DNA of 64,000 nt, taken from positions 868,001 to 932,000 of the forward strand of contig NZ_CP137920.1 in NCBI RefSeq assembly GCF_033708015.1. Reading direction: 5' to 3'. Below, one piece after another: positions 53,550-61,761 of this stretch. A model generated the notes under the pieces. The model saw nothing but the letters and a program-made list of their open reading frames with translations. It was not told where the DNA came from and ran no database searches. Both the position numbers and the translations under genes were made by a program. Origin of the DNA: Proteus vulgaris. GTDB lineage: Bacteria > Pseudomonadota > Gammaproteobacteria > Enterobacterales > Enterobacteriaceae. How positions within the stretch are numbered: position 1 is the stretch's first letter; each line of letters begins with the position of its first letter.

Positions 53550-53629
53550 TGGTGTTATCTAAATGTGTTCCTCCACATCGGGACTCTGTAGGTGAAGAGG
53601 GTTATTTTCAGGTTCGATTCCTGACACCA
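53550..53629 (+). ncRNA. tRNA-like RNA in the slipin-rtcB leader (possible YrlA-type)
   Basis: An 80-base cloverleaf can be drawn. Acceptor TGGTGT (53550-53555) pairs with ACACCA (53624-53629). A D-arm-like hairpin is ATGTG/CACAT, an anticodon-like arm CTCT/AGAG with an 8-base loop, and the T-arm is CAGG-TTCGATT-CCTG (53609-53623), a textbook TTCGATT loop. It lacks the D-loop GG and a plausible anticodon, so it is not a working tRNA. Salmonella has Y RNAs with tRNA-like modules in its rsr-yrlBA-rtcBA operon; this looks analogous, yet no rsr is present. Confidence 0.6.
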
Positions 53630-53669
53630 AAACCATTACAAATCCAAATGTAAAATTAAATATAAAAAA

Positions 53670-53815
53670 TCGTTGTGACAGCAGTACCGTCACCTTGCTT
53701 ATCCACCAGCGACTACGCTGGATTGTAGGCAGAAGAAGAGACAAACAAAGTATCGTTCCTCTCTTGTTTTCCCTTCGATTTCGCCAAGTATGTTCGTGGA
53801 GAGCAAGTCACGATA
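53670..53815 (+). ncRNA. Second structured RNA in the slipin-rtcB leader (possible Y RNA-like)
   Basis: The stretch closes on itself. CTTGCT (53694-53699) pairs with AGCAAG near 53802-53807, and TCG...TGA near 53670-53679 pairs with TCACGA (to 53813). Inside are a perfect hairpin CCAGCG/CGCTGG (around 53705-53721), GTGAC/GTCAC and a second TTCGATT loop (about 53775). It is less AT-rich than the flanks. It could be a YrlB- or Y-RNA-like element or simply an mRNA leader. Confidence 0.45.
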
Positions 53816-53862
53816 AAAAAGTAATAAAAGAAAGCTAATAAAGAAGAGATAAGGGAGTCATG

Positions 53863-55005
53863 ATGATAAGAACAACAATAAAAGTGAAGCAAGGACAACT
53901 GGGTTTATTAAAGAAGGATGATGAGTATATTGAAGTCCTCACGGCTGGTGAATATAAATTTTTCGATCTTCGTCGCCAATTAAGTGTTGAGCTGGTGGAG
54001 TTAAACGGTCCAGCCATTGAAAGGGAGAAAGCTGAATTTTTACGCCAGTATCATCCTGAATGGGTGAGTCAATATTGTTTTGATATTGTGCTATCTGATG
54101 AAGAGATTGGCTTACTTTATGAAAATGACTCACTCAAAGAGATCTTAGCGCCGAGCACACGGCGTCTTTATTGGAATTATACACAACGCTCAATGGAAGT
54201 GTTGTCAGCCAATGAATTAGAAGTTTCGCCCGCTTTGGTTAAAAAGTTGCAGTATCCAAAACTGCGTAATCAAACAGTCAAAGGCAGTGAAGGTATATTA
54301 AGTGTGGATATTCCGGCATGGCATGCGGGTATTATCCGTATTAATGGTGAAACTCAATCATTATTGCCTCCAGGATCAAAAGGTTATTGGCGTTATCAAC
54401 ACAAAGTTGATGTTGAAGTCGTTGATATGCGTTTACAAACACTCGATGTAAGTGGCCAAGAGATCTTAACAAAAGACAAAGTGACATTACGTATTAATTT
54501 GTCAGCGAGTTGGCGTTATAGCGATGTGCTTTCAGCGTATCAATTACTGAGTTCACCTCTTGAGTTCTTATATAAAGAGTTGCAGTTTGCTTTACGTGAA
54601 GCAGTAGGAACAAGAGCATTGGATGAGTTATTAGAGAATAAAACGCTAATTGACAGCTTAGTGAGTGAGAAAATCAGTGAAGTGACGAAAGGATATGGTA
54701 TTGAAGTGGCTTCATTAGGGGTAAAAGATATTGTTTTACCGGGTGAAATGAAAACGATTTTAGCGCAAGTGGTTGAGGCAGAAAAATCAGCTCAAGCTAA
54801 TGTTATTCGTCGAAGAGAAGAGACATCTGCAACACGTTCTTTATTAAATACGGCAAAAGTCATGGAAAACAATCCAGTCGCCTTACGATTAAAAGAGCTA
54901 GAAACAGTAGAACGCATTGCAGAACGTATTGATAAGATTTCCGTTTATGGCGGTTTAGACCAAGTATTAAATGGATTAGTACAAATTAAAGGAGCACAGG
55001 CATGA
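53863..55005 (+). CDS. Slipin (SPFH/band 7) protein of the RtcB operon
   Basis: A 380-residue SPFH-domain protein. The diagnostic stretch VDMRLQTLDVSGQEILTKDK is slipin-like, followed by VTLRINLSASWRY, LREAVGTRALDELLENK and GVKDIVLPGEMKTIL, then a helical C-terminus. Unlike most slipins it has no N-terminal membrane segment. I choose 53863 because GGGAG then sits 5 bases away; an ATG 3 bases earlier is the alternative. Its stop overlaps rtcB by 4 bases (ATGA), so the two are coupled. Its role in RNA repair is not established. Confidence 0.87.
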   Translation: MIRTTIKVKQGQLGLLKKDDEYIEVLTAGEYKFFDLRRQLSVELVELNGPAIEREKAEFLRQYHPEWVSQYCFDIVLSDEEIGLLYENDSLKEILAPSTRRLYWNYTQRSMEVLSANELEVSPALVKKLQYPKLRNQTVKGSEGILSVDIPAWHAGIIRINGETQSLLPPGSKGYWRYQHKVDVEVVDMRLQTLDVSGQEILTKDKVTLRINLSASWRYSDVLSAYQLLSSPLEFLYKELQFALREAVGTRALDELLENKTLIDSLVSEKISEVTKGYGIEVASLGVKDIVLPGEMKTILAQVVEAEKSAQANVIRRREETSATRSLLNTAKVMENNPVALRLKELETVERIAERIDKISVYGGLDQVLNGLVQIKGAQA

Positions 55006-56225
55006 TATTGGATCATCAAATAGTAAAAGAAGCTGGAACTGCTGAAATCAAAATGTGGACAAATGGCGTGCCAGTTGAAGCCGATGCGCTAAAGCAACTG
55101 ATTAATACTGCCAAAATGCCTTTTATTTTCAAACATATGGCGGTGATGCCTGATGTTCACTTAGGAAAAGGTTCAACAATAGGGAGTGTTATTCCAACAA
55201 AAGGCGCAATTATTCCCGCTGCTGTGGGGGTAGATATTGGATGTGGAATGATTGCGGTGAAAACTTCATTGCACGCAAATGATCTGCCAGATAATTTATT
55301 TGCCATAAGAACGGCAATAGAAAAAGCAGTTCCTCATGGAAGAACAAGTTATCAATCAGGGAATGATAAGGGATCATGGAAGAACCCACCTCAACTTGTT
55401 GATCAACATTGGCAACAACTTGAAGGACGTTTTAAGGTGTTAACCGATAAGTACCCACGTTTACGCAATACGAATAACTATCGTCACCTTGGTACATTAG
55501 GAACAGGAAACCACTTTATTGAGTTGTGCCTAGATGAATCTGATCATGTTTGGGTAATGCTACATAGTGGATCTCGTGGTGTTGGCAATGCCATTGGTAC
55601 GTTATTTATACAAATGGCACAAGATGATATGAGAGAACATATCGCTAACTTGCCAGATAAAAACTTAGCGTACTTAAAAGAAGGAACGCTTTTCTATGAT
55701 GACTATATAGAAGCTGTGGAATGGGCACAGGATTTTGCTCGACACAACCGTGAAATTATGATGGAACGCGTATTGGCAGCATTATCAACACAAATAACGA
55801 AACCTTTTACGACACAGCAACAGGCGGTGAACTGCCACCATAACTATGTGCAAAAGGAAATGCACTTTGGTGAAGAGGTTCTTGTGACGCGAAAAGGGGC
55901 GGTTTCAGCTCAAAAAGGTGAAATGGGGATCATTCCTGGTTCGATGGGAGCTAAGAGCTTTATTGTAAGAGGAAAAGGAAATGCTGAAAGTTTCTGTTCA
56001 TGCAGTCATGGTGCAGGACGTGTAATGAGTCGAACCGCGGCGAAAAAAACGTTTAGTGTTGAAGATCAAATTCGAGCAACAGCGCATGTGGAATGTCGAA
56101 AAGATGAAGATGTGATTGATGAAATCCCGATGGCTTATAAGGATATTGATGCTGTTATGAAAGCGCAATCATCATTGGTTGAAGTTGTTCATACCTTAAG
56201 ACAGGTCGTTTGCGTAAAAGGATAA
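55002..56225 (+). CDS. rtcB: RNA-splicing ligase RtcB
   Basis: GTP- and Mn-dependent ligase that joins 2',3'-cyclic phosphate or 3'-phosphate ends to 5'-OH ends, repairing cleaved tRNA and rRNA. It is 407 residues and nearly collinear with E. coli RtcB. It has the metal Cys in VGVDIGCGM, the LGTGNHFIE loop, HNYVQKE, and the guanylated His in SCSHGAGRVMSR. Stop and start overlap with the slipin (ATGA). No rtcA cyclase follows, so cyclic ends rather than rebuilt ends are probably the substrate. Confidence 0.97.
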   Translation: MILDHQIVKEAGTAEIKMWTNGVPVEADALKQLINTAKMPFIFKHMAVMPDVHLGKGSTIGSVIPTKGAIIPAAVGVDIGCGMIAVKTSLHANDLPDNLFAIRTAIEKAVPHGRTSYQSGNDKGSWKNPPQLVDQHWQQLEGRFKVLTDKYPRLRNTNNYRHLGTLGTGNHFIELCLDESDHVWVMLHSGSRGVGNAIGTLFIQMAQDDMREHIANLPDKNLAYLKEGTLFYDDYIEAVEWAQDFARHNREIMMERVLAALSTQITKPFTTQQQAVNCHHNYVQKEMHFGEEVLVTRKGAVSAQKGEMGIIPGSMGAKSFIVRGKGNAESFCSCSHGAGRVMSRTAAKKTFSVEDQIRATAHVECRKDEDVIDEIPMAYKDIDAVMKAQSSLVEVVHTLRQVVCVKG

Positions 56226-56660
56226 TGGTATTTTTTTAAGGTAATTCATCACTATCCCCAAACAATGACGTAGGGGATAGTGTGATATGACAGCGTGTGC
56301 ATGCAATGCAAATGAATAAATTTTTAAGAATAGATATTCTCTTTAAGTAAAACTCTTCTTTTTTTGATTAAAAATCAAACAAATAATGTTTAATATTACT
56401 AATAAATAAAGGTTGACATTAAATTTATTTATCTCCAATAAAGATAGTCAAAAAAAGAATACTTATGTTGAATTATTCTTTAACTAGAAAACAGTTATTA
56501 ATAAATTATTAATGTCTGTAATCGCGATTATTTATTTAATATAAAACAATTCCTAAATTTTTTAATTATATTAAAATTAACTGTATTCTTATTGAAAAAA
56601 TATAGCCTACTCTATTTAGTGTATTAATTCTTAGAGAATATATTAAACAAATAAATATTG
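56226..56660. other. AT-rich gap between rtcB and mrpI
   Basis: No gene seen. A perfect ten-base stem CACTATCCCC/GGGGATAGTG (56250-56259 and 56273-56282) sits just after rtcB and may stop or protect its mRNA, though no T-run follows. A TTGACA at 56413-56418 lacks a convincing -10. rtcA is absent. Confidence 0.5.
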
Positions 56661-57227
56661 TTAATTTCTTGCTTCCCAAATGTGAATAAAACGTTTTGAA
56701 TTACTTGCAGTATAGATAACAGTATGTGAAATATTCCGATGCCCTAAATAATCTTGAATTAAACGAGTATCTCTACCTAAATCAGCGAGTGCATAGCCAC
56801 ATGCATGGCGTAGCATATGAGGATGAGGAGTAATGGATACATTAGCCTTTTTACCTAAACGGCGAAGTAACCCATATACTTGCTGACGCGAAATTGGACC
56901 TGTTTTTTGGGATAAAAAAACCCACTCTGAGTCAGATTCTCTCCATGTTTCCCTTTTTTTCAACCAGTTAACCAATGCTTCATACTCTTCTTCGATAATC
57001 GGTTGCGTTGTTGATAATCCCCCTTTTAAACGCCTGACATAGAGTATCCGACTTTCCAAATCAATATCGCTTAAGGTTAAATGACATAACTCACTTACGC
57101 GAAATCCATGTAAAAAACACATTAAAAACATACAGTAATCTCTTTCTGGGTATCGCCCTTCCTTTGCTTGCTTCAAAATAGAATTGATCTCAAAACGTGT
57201 AAGAAACTTGCGCTGCTTCATTTTCAT
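56661..57227 (-). CDS. mrpI: Tyrosine recombinase MrpI (MR/P fimbrial switch)
   Basis: FimB/FimE-type recombinase that inverts the mrp promoter element in both directions. It is 188 residues from MKMKQRKFLTRFEI; frames extending upstream (57275) add no conserved sequence. The catalytic residues are visible: Arg in LHGFRVSELC, His-x-x-Arg in HPHMLRHACGY, His in LGHRNISHTVIY and the nucleophilic Tyr of VIYT near the C-terminus. It is transcribed away from mrpA. Its start lies about 220 bases outside the left repeat of the switch. Confidence 0.95.
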   Translation of the reverse strand: MKMKQRKFLTRFEINSILKQAKEGRYPERDYCMFLMCFLHGFRVSELCHLTLSDIDLESRILYVRRLKGGLSTTQPIIEEEYEALVNWLKKRETWRESDSEWVFLSQKTGPISRQQVYGLLRRLGKKANVSITPHPHMLRHACGYALADLGRDTRLIQDYLGHRNISHTVIYTASNSKRFIHIWEARN

Positions 57228-57447
57228 AACCTTTTCAATGAGATAACAAGGAACAAATGTCAATTGATGCATCACTATAACAAGTAATATACATCAATAA
57301 AGAGTTGTATTTTTTTTATGCTTACACTTTTACTTGTTCATTTTAAACAAGTTTATTGAAAGTTTATTTATTTTTAGAAAATGAAAGTGATTGATTGGAA
57401 AAGCAAAAAATGAGCATAGGTAGGAATTTGGTTATCTTTAGAGAAAT

Positions 57448-57470
57448 AAACAGAATACACCAAATTGTTT
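57448..57470 (+). repeat. Left inverted repeat of the MR/P switch
   Basis: Contains AATACACCAAATTGTTT (57454-57470). One base (57453, G) differs from the right copy. This is the recombination site for MrpI. Confidence 0.9.
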
Positions 57471-57473
57471 ACT

Positions 57474-57502
57474 ATTATTCTCTGGCTTCTCACCTAAGTC
57501 AA
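57474..57502 (-). promoter_or_regulatory. MR/P operon promoter, pointing away from mrpA (OFF)
   Basis: On the minus strand TTGACT (57502-57497), a 17-base spacer and AATAAT (57479-57474). That is 5 of 6 in each hexamer with ideal spacing. Predicted start near 57467, inside the left repeat. After inversion the same promoter would lie just inside the right repeat and read into mrpA. Confidence 0.85.
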
Positions 57503-57722
57503 ATTTAATATTCACCACTTATCTGCATTTATTTAACATATTGATATTTATCATTATTTTAAAAAACGAACACGATTGGTTACTTTGTTTTAAATCCAGA
57601 AATAATTTTTTTTACTTTTTTCACAAATTATAGTATTTACACTTAGAATAATAAACTCTTTTTTTGATATTTAAAGTTTGATTATCTAAATGTGTCTATT
57701 TTCGAGATGAAAATTTTTAACA

Positions 57723-57745
57723 AAACAATTTGGTGTATTTTGTTT
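57723..57745 (-). repeat. Right inverted repeat of the MR/P switch
   Basis: Contains AAACAATTTGGTGTATT (57723-57739), the exact reverse complement of the left core. It lies about 150 bases before the mrpA start. Confidence 0.9.
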
Positions 57746-57819
57746 TGTTTCTAACGATATTTAATTTCGTTTTGGACGGGCACAAGTATACCAAAATTCA
57801 AAAACTCAATAAATGAGTC

Positions 57820-57851
57820 ATTCATTTAGGAATAATTCATTCCTAATGAAT
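57820..57851. promoter_or_regulatory. Leader inverted repeat before mrpA
   Basis: ATTCATTTAGGAAT (57820-57833) against ATTCCTAATGAAT (57839-57851), one unpaired base. It lies in the mrpA leader outside the switch. It may be an mRNA structure or a binding site of a regulator. Confidence 0.45.
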
Positions 57852-57898
57852 TTATTATTTTTAATGTCTTCGTCCTTTATATTTTAGGAAACAAAAAG

Positions 57899-58426
57899 AT
57901 GAAATTAAATAAATTAGCGTTAGTTCTTGGCTTAGGTTTATCTGTTGCTGCTGGTTCTGCATTTGCTGCTGATCAAGGTCACGGTACAGTTAAATTTGTT
58001 GGTTCAATTATCGATGCACCTTGTTCTATTCATCCTGATTCAGAAAACCAAACTGTTCCTCTAGGTCAAATTTCTACTGCTTCATTAAAAGACGGTGGCC
58101 GTAGTAATTCTCGTGATTTTAAAATTACTTTAGAGAATTGCACAACAGAAACTTATAAAACTGTTCAAACAACCTTCACGGGTTCAGAAGATGCAGACAT
58201 CTTAGCGGGTTCTTTAGGTATTGAAGGTATCGCTAAAAATGCGGCTGTGGTTATTACCGATGCGGGTGGTAAACAAATCAAATTAGGCACACCAAGTGCG
58301 GCTCAAACATTACGTGATGGTAATAACGATCTGAACTTTGCTGCTTACTTACAAGGTTCTTCTGCAGAAGCTGCTGTTCCTGGTGACTTCACTGCAATCG
58401 CAACTTTCGCACTGACTTATCAGTAA
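57899..58426 (+). CDS. mrpA: MR/P fimbria major subunit MrpA
   Basis: Structural pilin of the mannose-resistant Proteus-like fimbria. It is 175 residues with a signal peptide ending SAFAA (about residue 23). The mature chain starts with ADQGHGTVKFVGSIIDAPC, and the conserved pilin disulfide is formed by the Cys of that segment and the Cys in LENCTTETY. The C-terminal ATFALTYQ with its penultimate Tyr is the donor-strand chaperone-binding end. First gene of mrpABCDEFGHJ. Confidence 0.97.
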   Translation: MKLNKLALVLGLGLSVAAGSAFAADQGHGTVKFVGSIIDAPCSIHPDSENQTVPLGQISTASLKDGGRSNSRDFKITLENCTTETYKTVQTTFTGSEDADILAGSLGIEGIAKNAAVVITDAGGKQIKLGTPSAAQTLRDGNNDLNFAAYLQGSSAEAAVPGDFTAIATFALTYQ

Positions 58427-58435
58427 GAAAAAATA

Positions 58436-58461
58436 AGTGCTGTACAAGGATGTACAGCGCT
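58436..58461 (+). other. Hairpin between mrpA and mrpB
   Basis: Eleven-base stem AGTGCTGTACA/TGTACAGCGCT (one G-U), 4-base loop, no T-run. Such a stem after the major pilin gene commonly protects the pilin mRNA or lowers readthrough, giving excess MrpA over the minor subunits. Confidence 0.7.
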
Positions 58462-58509
58462 CTATTTCCTGTGTCTATTTTTAACGATTTTTTTCTTACG
58501 GAGAAAAAT

Positions 58510-59070
58510 ATGAATCGCAAGATGACACCACTATGGCCATGTCTTATTGCCAGCTTACTGATAACAACAGCAGTAGCGAGTGATGTAAAACAAGATAAAA
58601 ACATGCATCAGCGATTTGGGGTACTTAATCTTTCAGGCTCTATCTTAGAACCATCTTGCACGATTGCCGCAGGAAGTGGTGAACAAGTTATTCCACTGAC
58701 AACGGTTTCTATTCCAATGCTGGCGACTGAAGGGCAAGGACCTATTGAGTATTTTTCTATCAGATTAACGGAATGTACGCTAATTGAACAAAAAGGTCAG
58801 GAAGCGGACAACCCTCGTTTTATTGCAACGTTTGAAGGTCCCTCTAACGAGAATGGTAATTTTGCACTTTCTGGTGAAGCAAGAGGTGCGTCATTAGCGA
58901 TAGCTGATCGTTATGGTAGGAGAGCAATTCCAGGTAAGCCATTACCCCCTGTTGGTATTGACTCCAAATCAATGGCATTACTTTACCAAGCGCGAATAGT
59001 CAAAAATAACGAAATACCCAAAGCTGGAAATTACCGAACGACGCTGCGATTTAAGCTGGAATACTATTAA
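58510..59070 (+). CDS. mrpB: MR/P fimbrial subunit MrpB (probable terminator/anchor)
   Basis: A pilin-domain protein of 186 residues. I start at MNRKMTPLWPCLIASLL, with GGAG 6 bases upstream; an in-frame ATG at 58450 overlaps the hairpin. Signal peptide to about residue 24, then NLSGSILEPSCTIAAGSG (first pilin Cys) and RLTECTLIEQ (second), ending with FKLEYY. Reported to be the subunit that ends fimbrial growth, which fits its place right after mrpA. Confidence 0.93.
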   Translation: MNRKMTPLWPCLIASLLITTAVASDVKQDKNMHQRFGVLNLSGSILEPSCTIAAGSGEQVIPLTTVSIPMLATEGQGPIEYFSIRLTECTLIEQKGQEADNPRFIATFEGPSNENGNFALSGEARGASLAIADRYGRRAIPGKPLPPVGIDSKSMALLYQARIVKNNEIPKAGNYRTTLRFKLEYY

Positions 59071-59091
59071 ATGGATCGGGTTGGATAACTT

Positions 59092-61707
59092 ATGGTTAGA
59101 ACATTCAAAACCGTTGGTTTAGGGACGGAAAAAAAGAAAAAACAACATACTATTCGGCCTGTTGCTGTACTGATCTATTTAATTCTTACTGGTGTTTCGA
59201 GTATTTCAAGTTCAGCTTTAGCAAATAGTGATATTGAGTTTAATGCCGATATTTTGGATTTAAAAGATAAGCAAAATATTGACTTATCGGATTTCTCTCG
59301 TGCTGGCTATATTATGCCCGGCCGATATGAGTTTGTTGTTCGTGTGAATAATAATGAACTCCCTGAACTCTACAACATTAGTTATGTTGTACCAGCCAAT
59401 GATCCAAAAGGTAGCGAAGCTTGCTTACCTCCAGAATTGATCCATCAAATAGGACTCAAACCTGAATGGGTTGAAAAAGTGAAATATCAAGATAATGGAA
59501 GTTGTCTTGATATCTCTTCTATTCCCGGAATGACGATAAATCCAAGTTTGGGAAATGGCAGCCTTATTCTTACTATTCCTCAAGCATATCTTGAATATTC
59601 AGCGCCAAACTGGGATCCACCTTCTCGTTGGGATCAGGGTATTTCAGGCGTACTTTTTGACTATAACGTCAATGCTAACGTGACAGATCCTGCTAAAGGA
59701 AAACAGCGCCAGCAAGTGACAGGCTTAGGAACCGTGGGAGCAAACCTTGGTGTTTGGCGTTTCCGTGCCGATTGGCAAGCAAGTTACCAGCATACAACAG
59801 GTATGCCTGATAGCACTGAAAATAGTTGGAAATGGAACCAGCTTTATCTTTATAGAGCCATCACACAATTAGGGGCTCGCCTTGTGATGGGGGAGACTTA
59901 CTCTCGTTCTGACATTTTCGATAACTTCCGTTTTACCGGCGTTAACTTATCTACAGATGACAATATGTTGCCGCCTAACTTAAGGGGATATGCTCCTGAA
60001 GTAACGGGAGTGGCAAAAACGAACGCGAAAGTGACGATTAGTCAGCAAGGCCGTGTGATCTATGAAACTCAGGTTGCTCCAGGACCGTTTCGTATTCAAG
60101 ACATCAATGATGCTGTGAGTGGCAAATTAGATGTACGTGTTGAAGAGCAAGATGGATCTGTTCAAGAATTCCAAATGGATACGGCAAGTATTCCTTATTT
60201 AACACGCCCTGGCCGAGTGCAATATAAATTATCTGCGGGTAAACCGTCGGATATGAACCGCAATACAGAAGGTCCTATTTTTGGTATGGGTGAATTTTCG
60301 TGGGGGATCAGTAACGGTTGGTCACTTTACGGTGGTTCTCTTGTATCGGGTGATTATAACTCGGTTTCTGCTGGTATTGGTCGTGACCTAATGGTATTGG
60401 GGGCTATCTCTTTTGATGCGACACACTCTTGGGCAAAAATTCCAAGTGATAACAAGCGTTATCACGGTGGTTCTTACCGTTTAAGTTACTCGAAACGTTT
60501 TGAACAAATAAATAGTCAGGTGACATTTGCAGGCTATCGATTCTCTGAACGTGACTTTATGAGTATGAACCAATACTTAGATCGCCGTTATCGTGGTGGT
60601 GAAGAAGATAACAATAAAGAGCTTTATACCATTATGTTTAGTAAGCAGTTCCCTGAATGGGGATTGAGCGCCTACTTAAACTATAGTCATCAGACGTATT
60701 GGAATAAGCCTAATAATGATAACTATAACTTGTCACTAGCCAAAACGATGGATATTGGTCGCTTTAAAAATATCAACCTCAGTTTGTCGGCGTTTCGTAA
60801 TAAATTTAATGGCACCAATGATAATGGCGTTTATATGAATGTCAGTATGCCTTGGAGCGATCGCGCAACCATTAGCTACAACACGGTGATTAATAAACAC
60901 GGTAATTCTCATAATGTCAGTTATTACGATCGCATTGATGATAATAGTAGTTACCGTGTTGGTGCAGGTTTAAGTAGTAATGGTAAACCATCCGCCGATG
61001 CTTATCTCATGCATTATGCAGATGCGGCATTGGTCACTGCTAGTGCGAGCCATATTAATGGTGAATACACATCAGCCACTTTATCACTACAAGGTGGGGC
61101 AACATTAACACCCAAAGGTGGTGCATTACACCGTACAAGTCGTACTGGTAGCACTCGTTTACTGGTTGATACCGATGGTATTTCAGATGTACCAGTGAAA
61201 AGTATCGGCGCGATTACGCGTACCAATATTTTTGGTAAAGCTGTACTGCCTGATATTAATGATTATTACCGCAGTAGTGCCAGCATCGACCTTGATCAGA
61301 TGCCAGATAACGCTGAAGCATTACGCTCAATCCAACAACTCACCCTAACAGAAGGCGCAATAGGCTACCGCCACTTTGATGTGGTTTCGGGACAAAAAGC
61401 CATGGCGGTCATTCGCTTACAAGATGGAACTTACCCACCATTTGGTGCCAGTGTCACTACGGAGAAGGGACGTGAGCTCGGCATTGTTAATGATGGTGGA
61501 AATGTCTATCTGACGGGGATCAATAGTGATGATGTATTGAGTGTTCGTTGGAATGGTCAAGAACAGTGCAAAGTCCGCATTCCGACATTAGTTGAAGGGC
61601 TATATATATCTTCATTATTACTGACTTGTAATGAGGGTGAAGCAACATCTTCGACAATCAATCAAAGAGCAGAGCCCTTACCTAAACCTTACCTGATTAC
61701 GCAATAA
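59092..61707 (+). CDS. mrpC: MR/P fimbrial outer-membrane usher MrpC
   Basis: FimD/PapC-type usher of 871 residues that assembles and secretes subunits through the outer membrane. Long N-terminal signal region (ends about residue 45, ALAN), then the periplasmic PapC_N domain with IEFNADILDLKDKQNIDLSDF, a 24-strand barrel with plug, and a C-terminal domain closing with a Cys pair (QEQCKVRIPTL...LLTCNEGE). Followed by chaperone gene mrpD. Confidence 0.95.
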   Translation: MVRTFKTVGLGTEKKKKQHTIRPVAVLIYLILTGVSSISSSALANSDIEFNADILDLKDKQNIDLSDFSRAGYIMPGRYEFVVRVNNNELPELYNISYVVPANDPKGSEACLPPELIHQIGLKPEWVEKVKYQDNGSCLDISSIPGMTINPSLGNGSLILTIPQAYLEYSAPNWDPPSRWDQGISGVLFDYNVNANVTDPAKGKQRQQVTGLGTVGANLGVWRFRADWQASYQHTTGMPDSTENSWKWNQLYLYRAITQLGARLVMGETYSRSDIFDNFRFTGVNLSTDDNMLPPNLRGYAPEVTGVAKTNAKVTISQQGRVIYETQVAPGPFRIQDINDAVSGKLDVRVEEQDGSVQEFQMDTASIPYLTRPGRVQYKLSAGKPSDMNRNTEGPIFGMGEFSWGISNGWSLYGGSLVSGDYNSVSAGIGRDLMVLGAISFDATHSWAKIPSDNKRYHGGSYRLSYSKRFEQINSQVTFAGYRFSERDFMSMNQYLDRRYRGGEEDNNKELYTIMFSKQFPEWGLSAYLNYSHQTYWNKPNNDNYNLSLAKTMDIGRFKNINLSLSAFRNKFNGTNDNGVYMNVSMPWSDRATISYNTVINKHGNSHNVSYYDRIDDNSSYRVGAGLSSNGKPSADAYLMHYADAALVTASASHINGEYTSATLSLQGGATLTPKGGALHRTSRTGSTRLLVDTDGISDVPVKSIGAITRTNIFGKAVLPDINDYYRSSASIDLDQMPDNAEALRSIQQLTLTEGAIGYRHFDVVSGQKAMAVIRLQDGTYPPFGASVTTEKGRELGIVNDGGNVYLTGINSDDVLSVRWNGQEQCKVRIPTLVEGLYISSLLLTCNEGEATSSTINQRAEPLPKPYLITQ

Positions 61708-61761
61708 GGTGAGGAACGAAGGGAACATAAAAATAATTTCAGACAAAAAGAGTAATTTAAG

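Larger units (their letters stand above)
57448..57745. mobile_element. MR/P invertible element (phase switch), OFF orientation
   Basis: Inverted repeats at 57448-57470 and 57723-57745 match at 22 of 23 positions (core AATACACCAAATTGTTT). They enclose exactly 252 bases, the size reported for the P. mirabilis mrp switch. The only good promoter inside points toward mrpI. Inversion by MrpI would turn it toward mrpA. Confidence 0.92.

Noticed and set aside
53550..53629. Functional tRNA gene in the slipin leader
   Set aside because: The D-loop lacks GG and the anticodon loop has 8 bases; it is better called tRNA-like.
53559..54017. Minus-strand small frames across the slipin leader
   Set aside because: They overlap the structured RNA region and the start of the slipin, show no ribosome sites and no conserved motifs.
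56413..56441. TTGACA-based promoter between rtcB and mrpI
   Set aside because: The -35 is perfect, but no -10 close to consensus lies 16-18 bases downstream and no gene follows on that strand.
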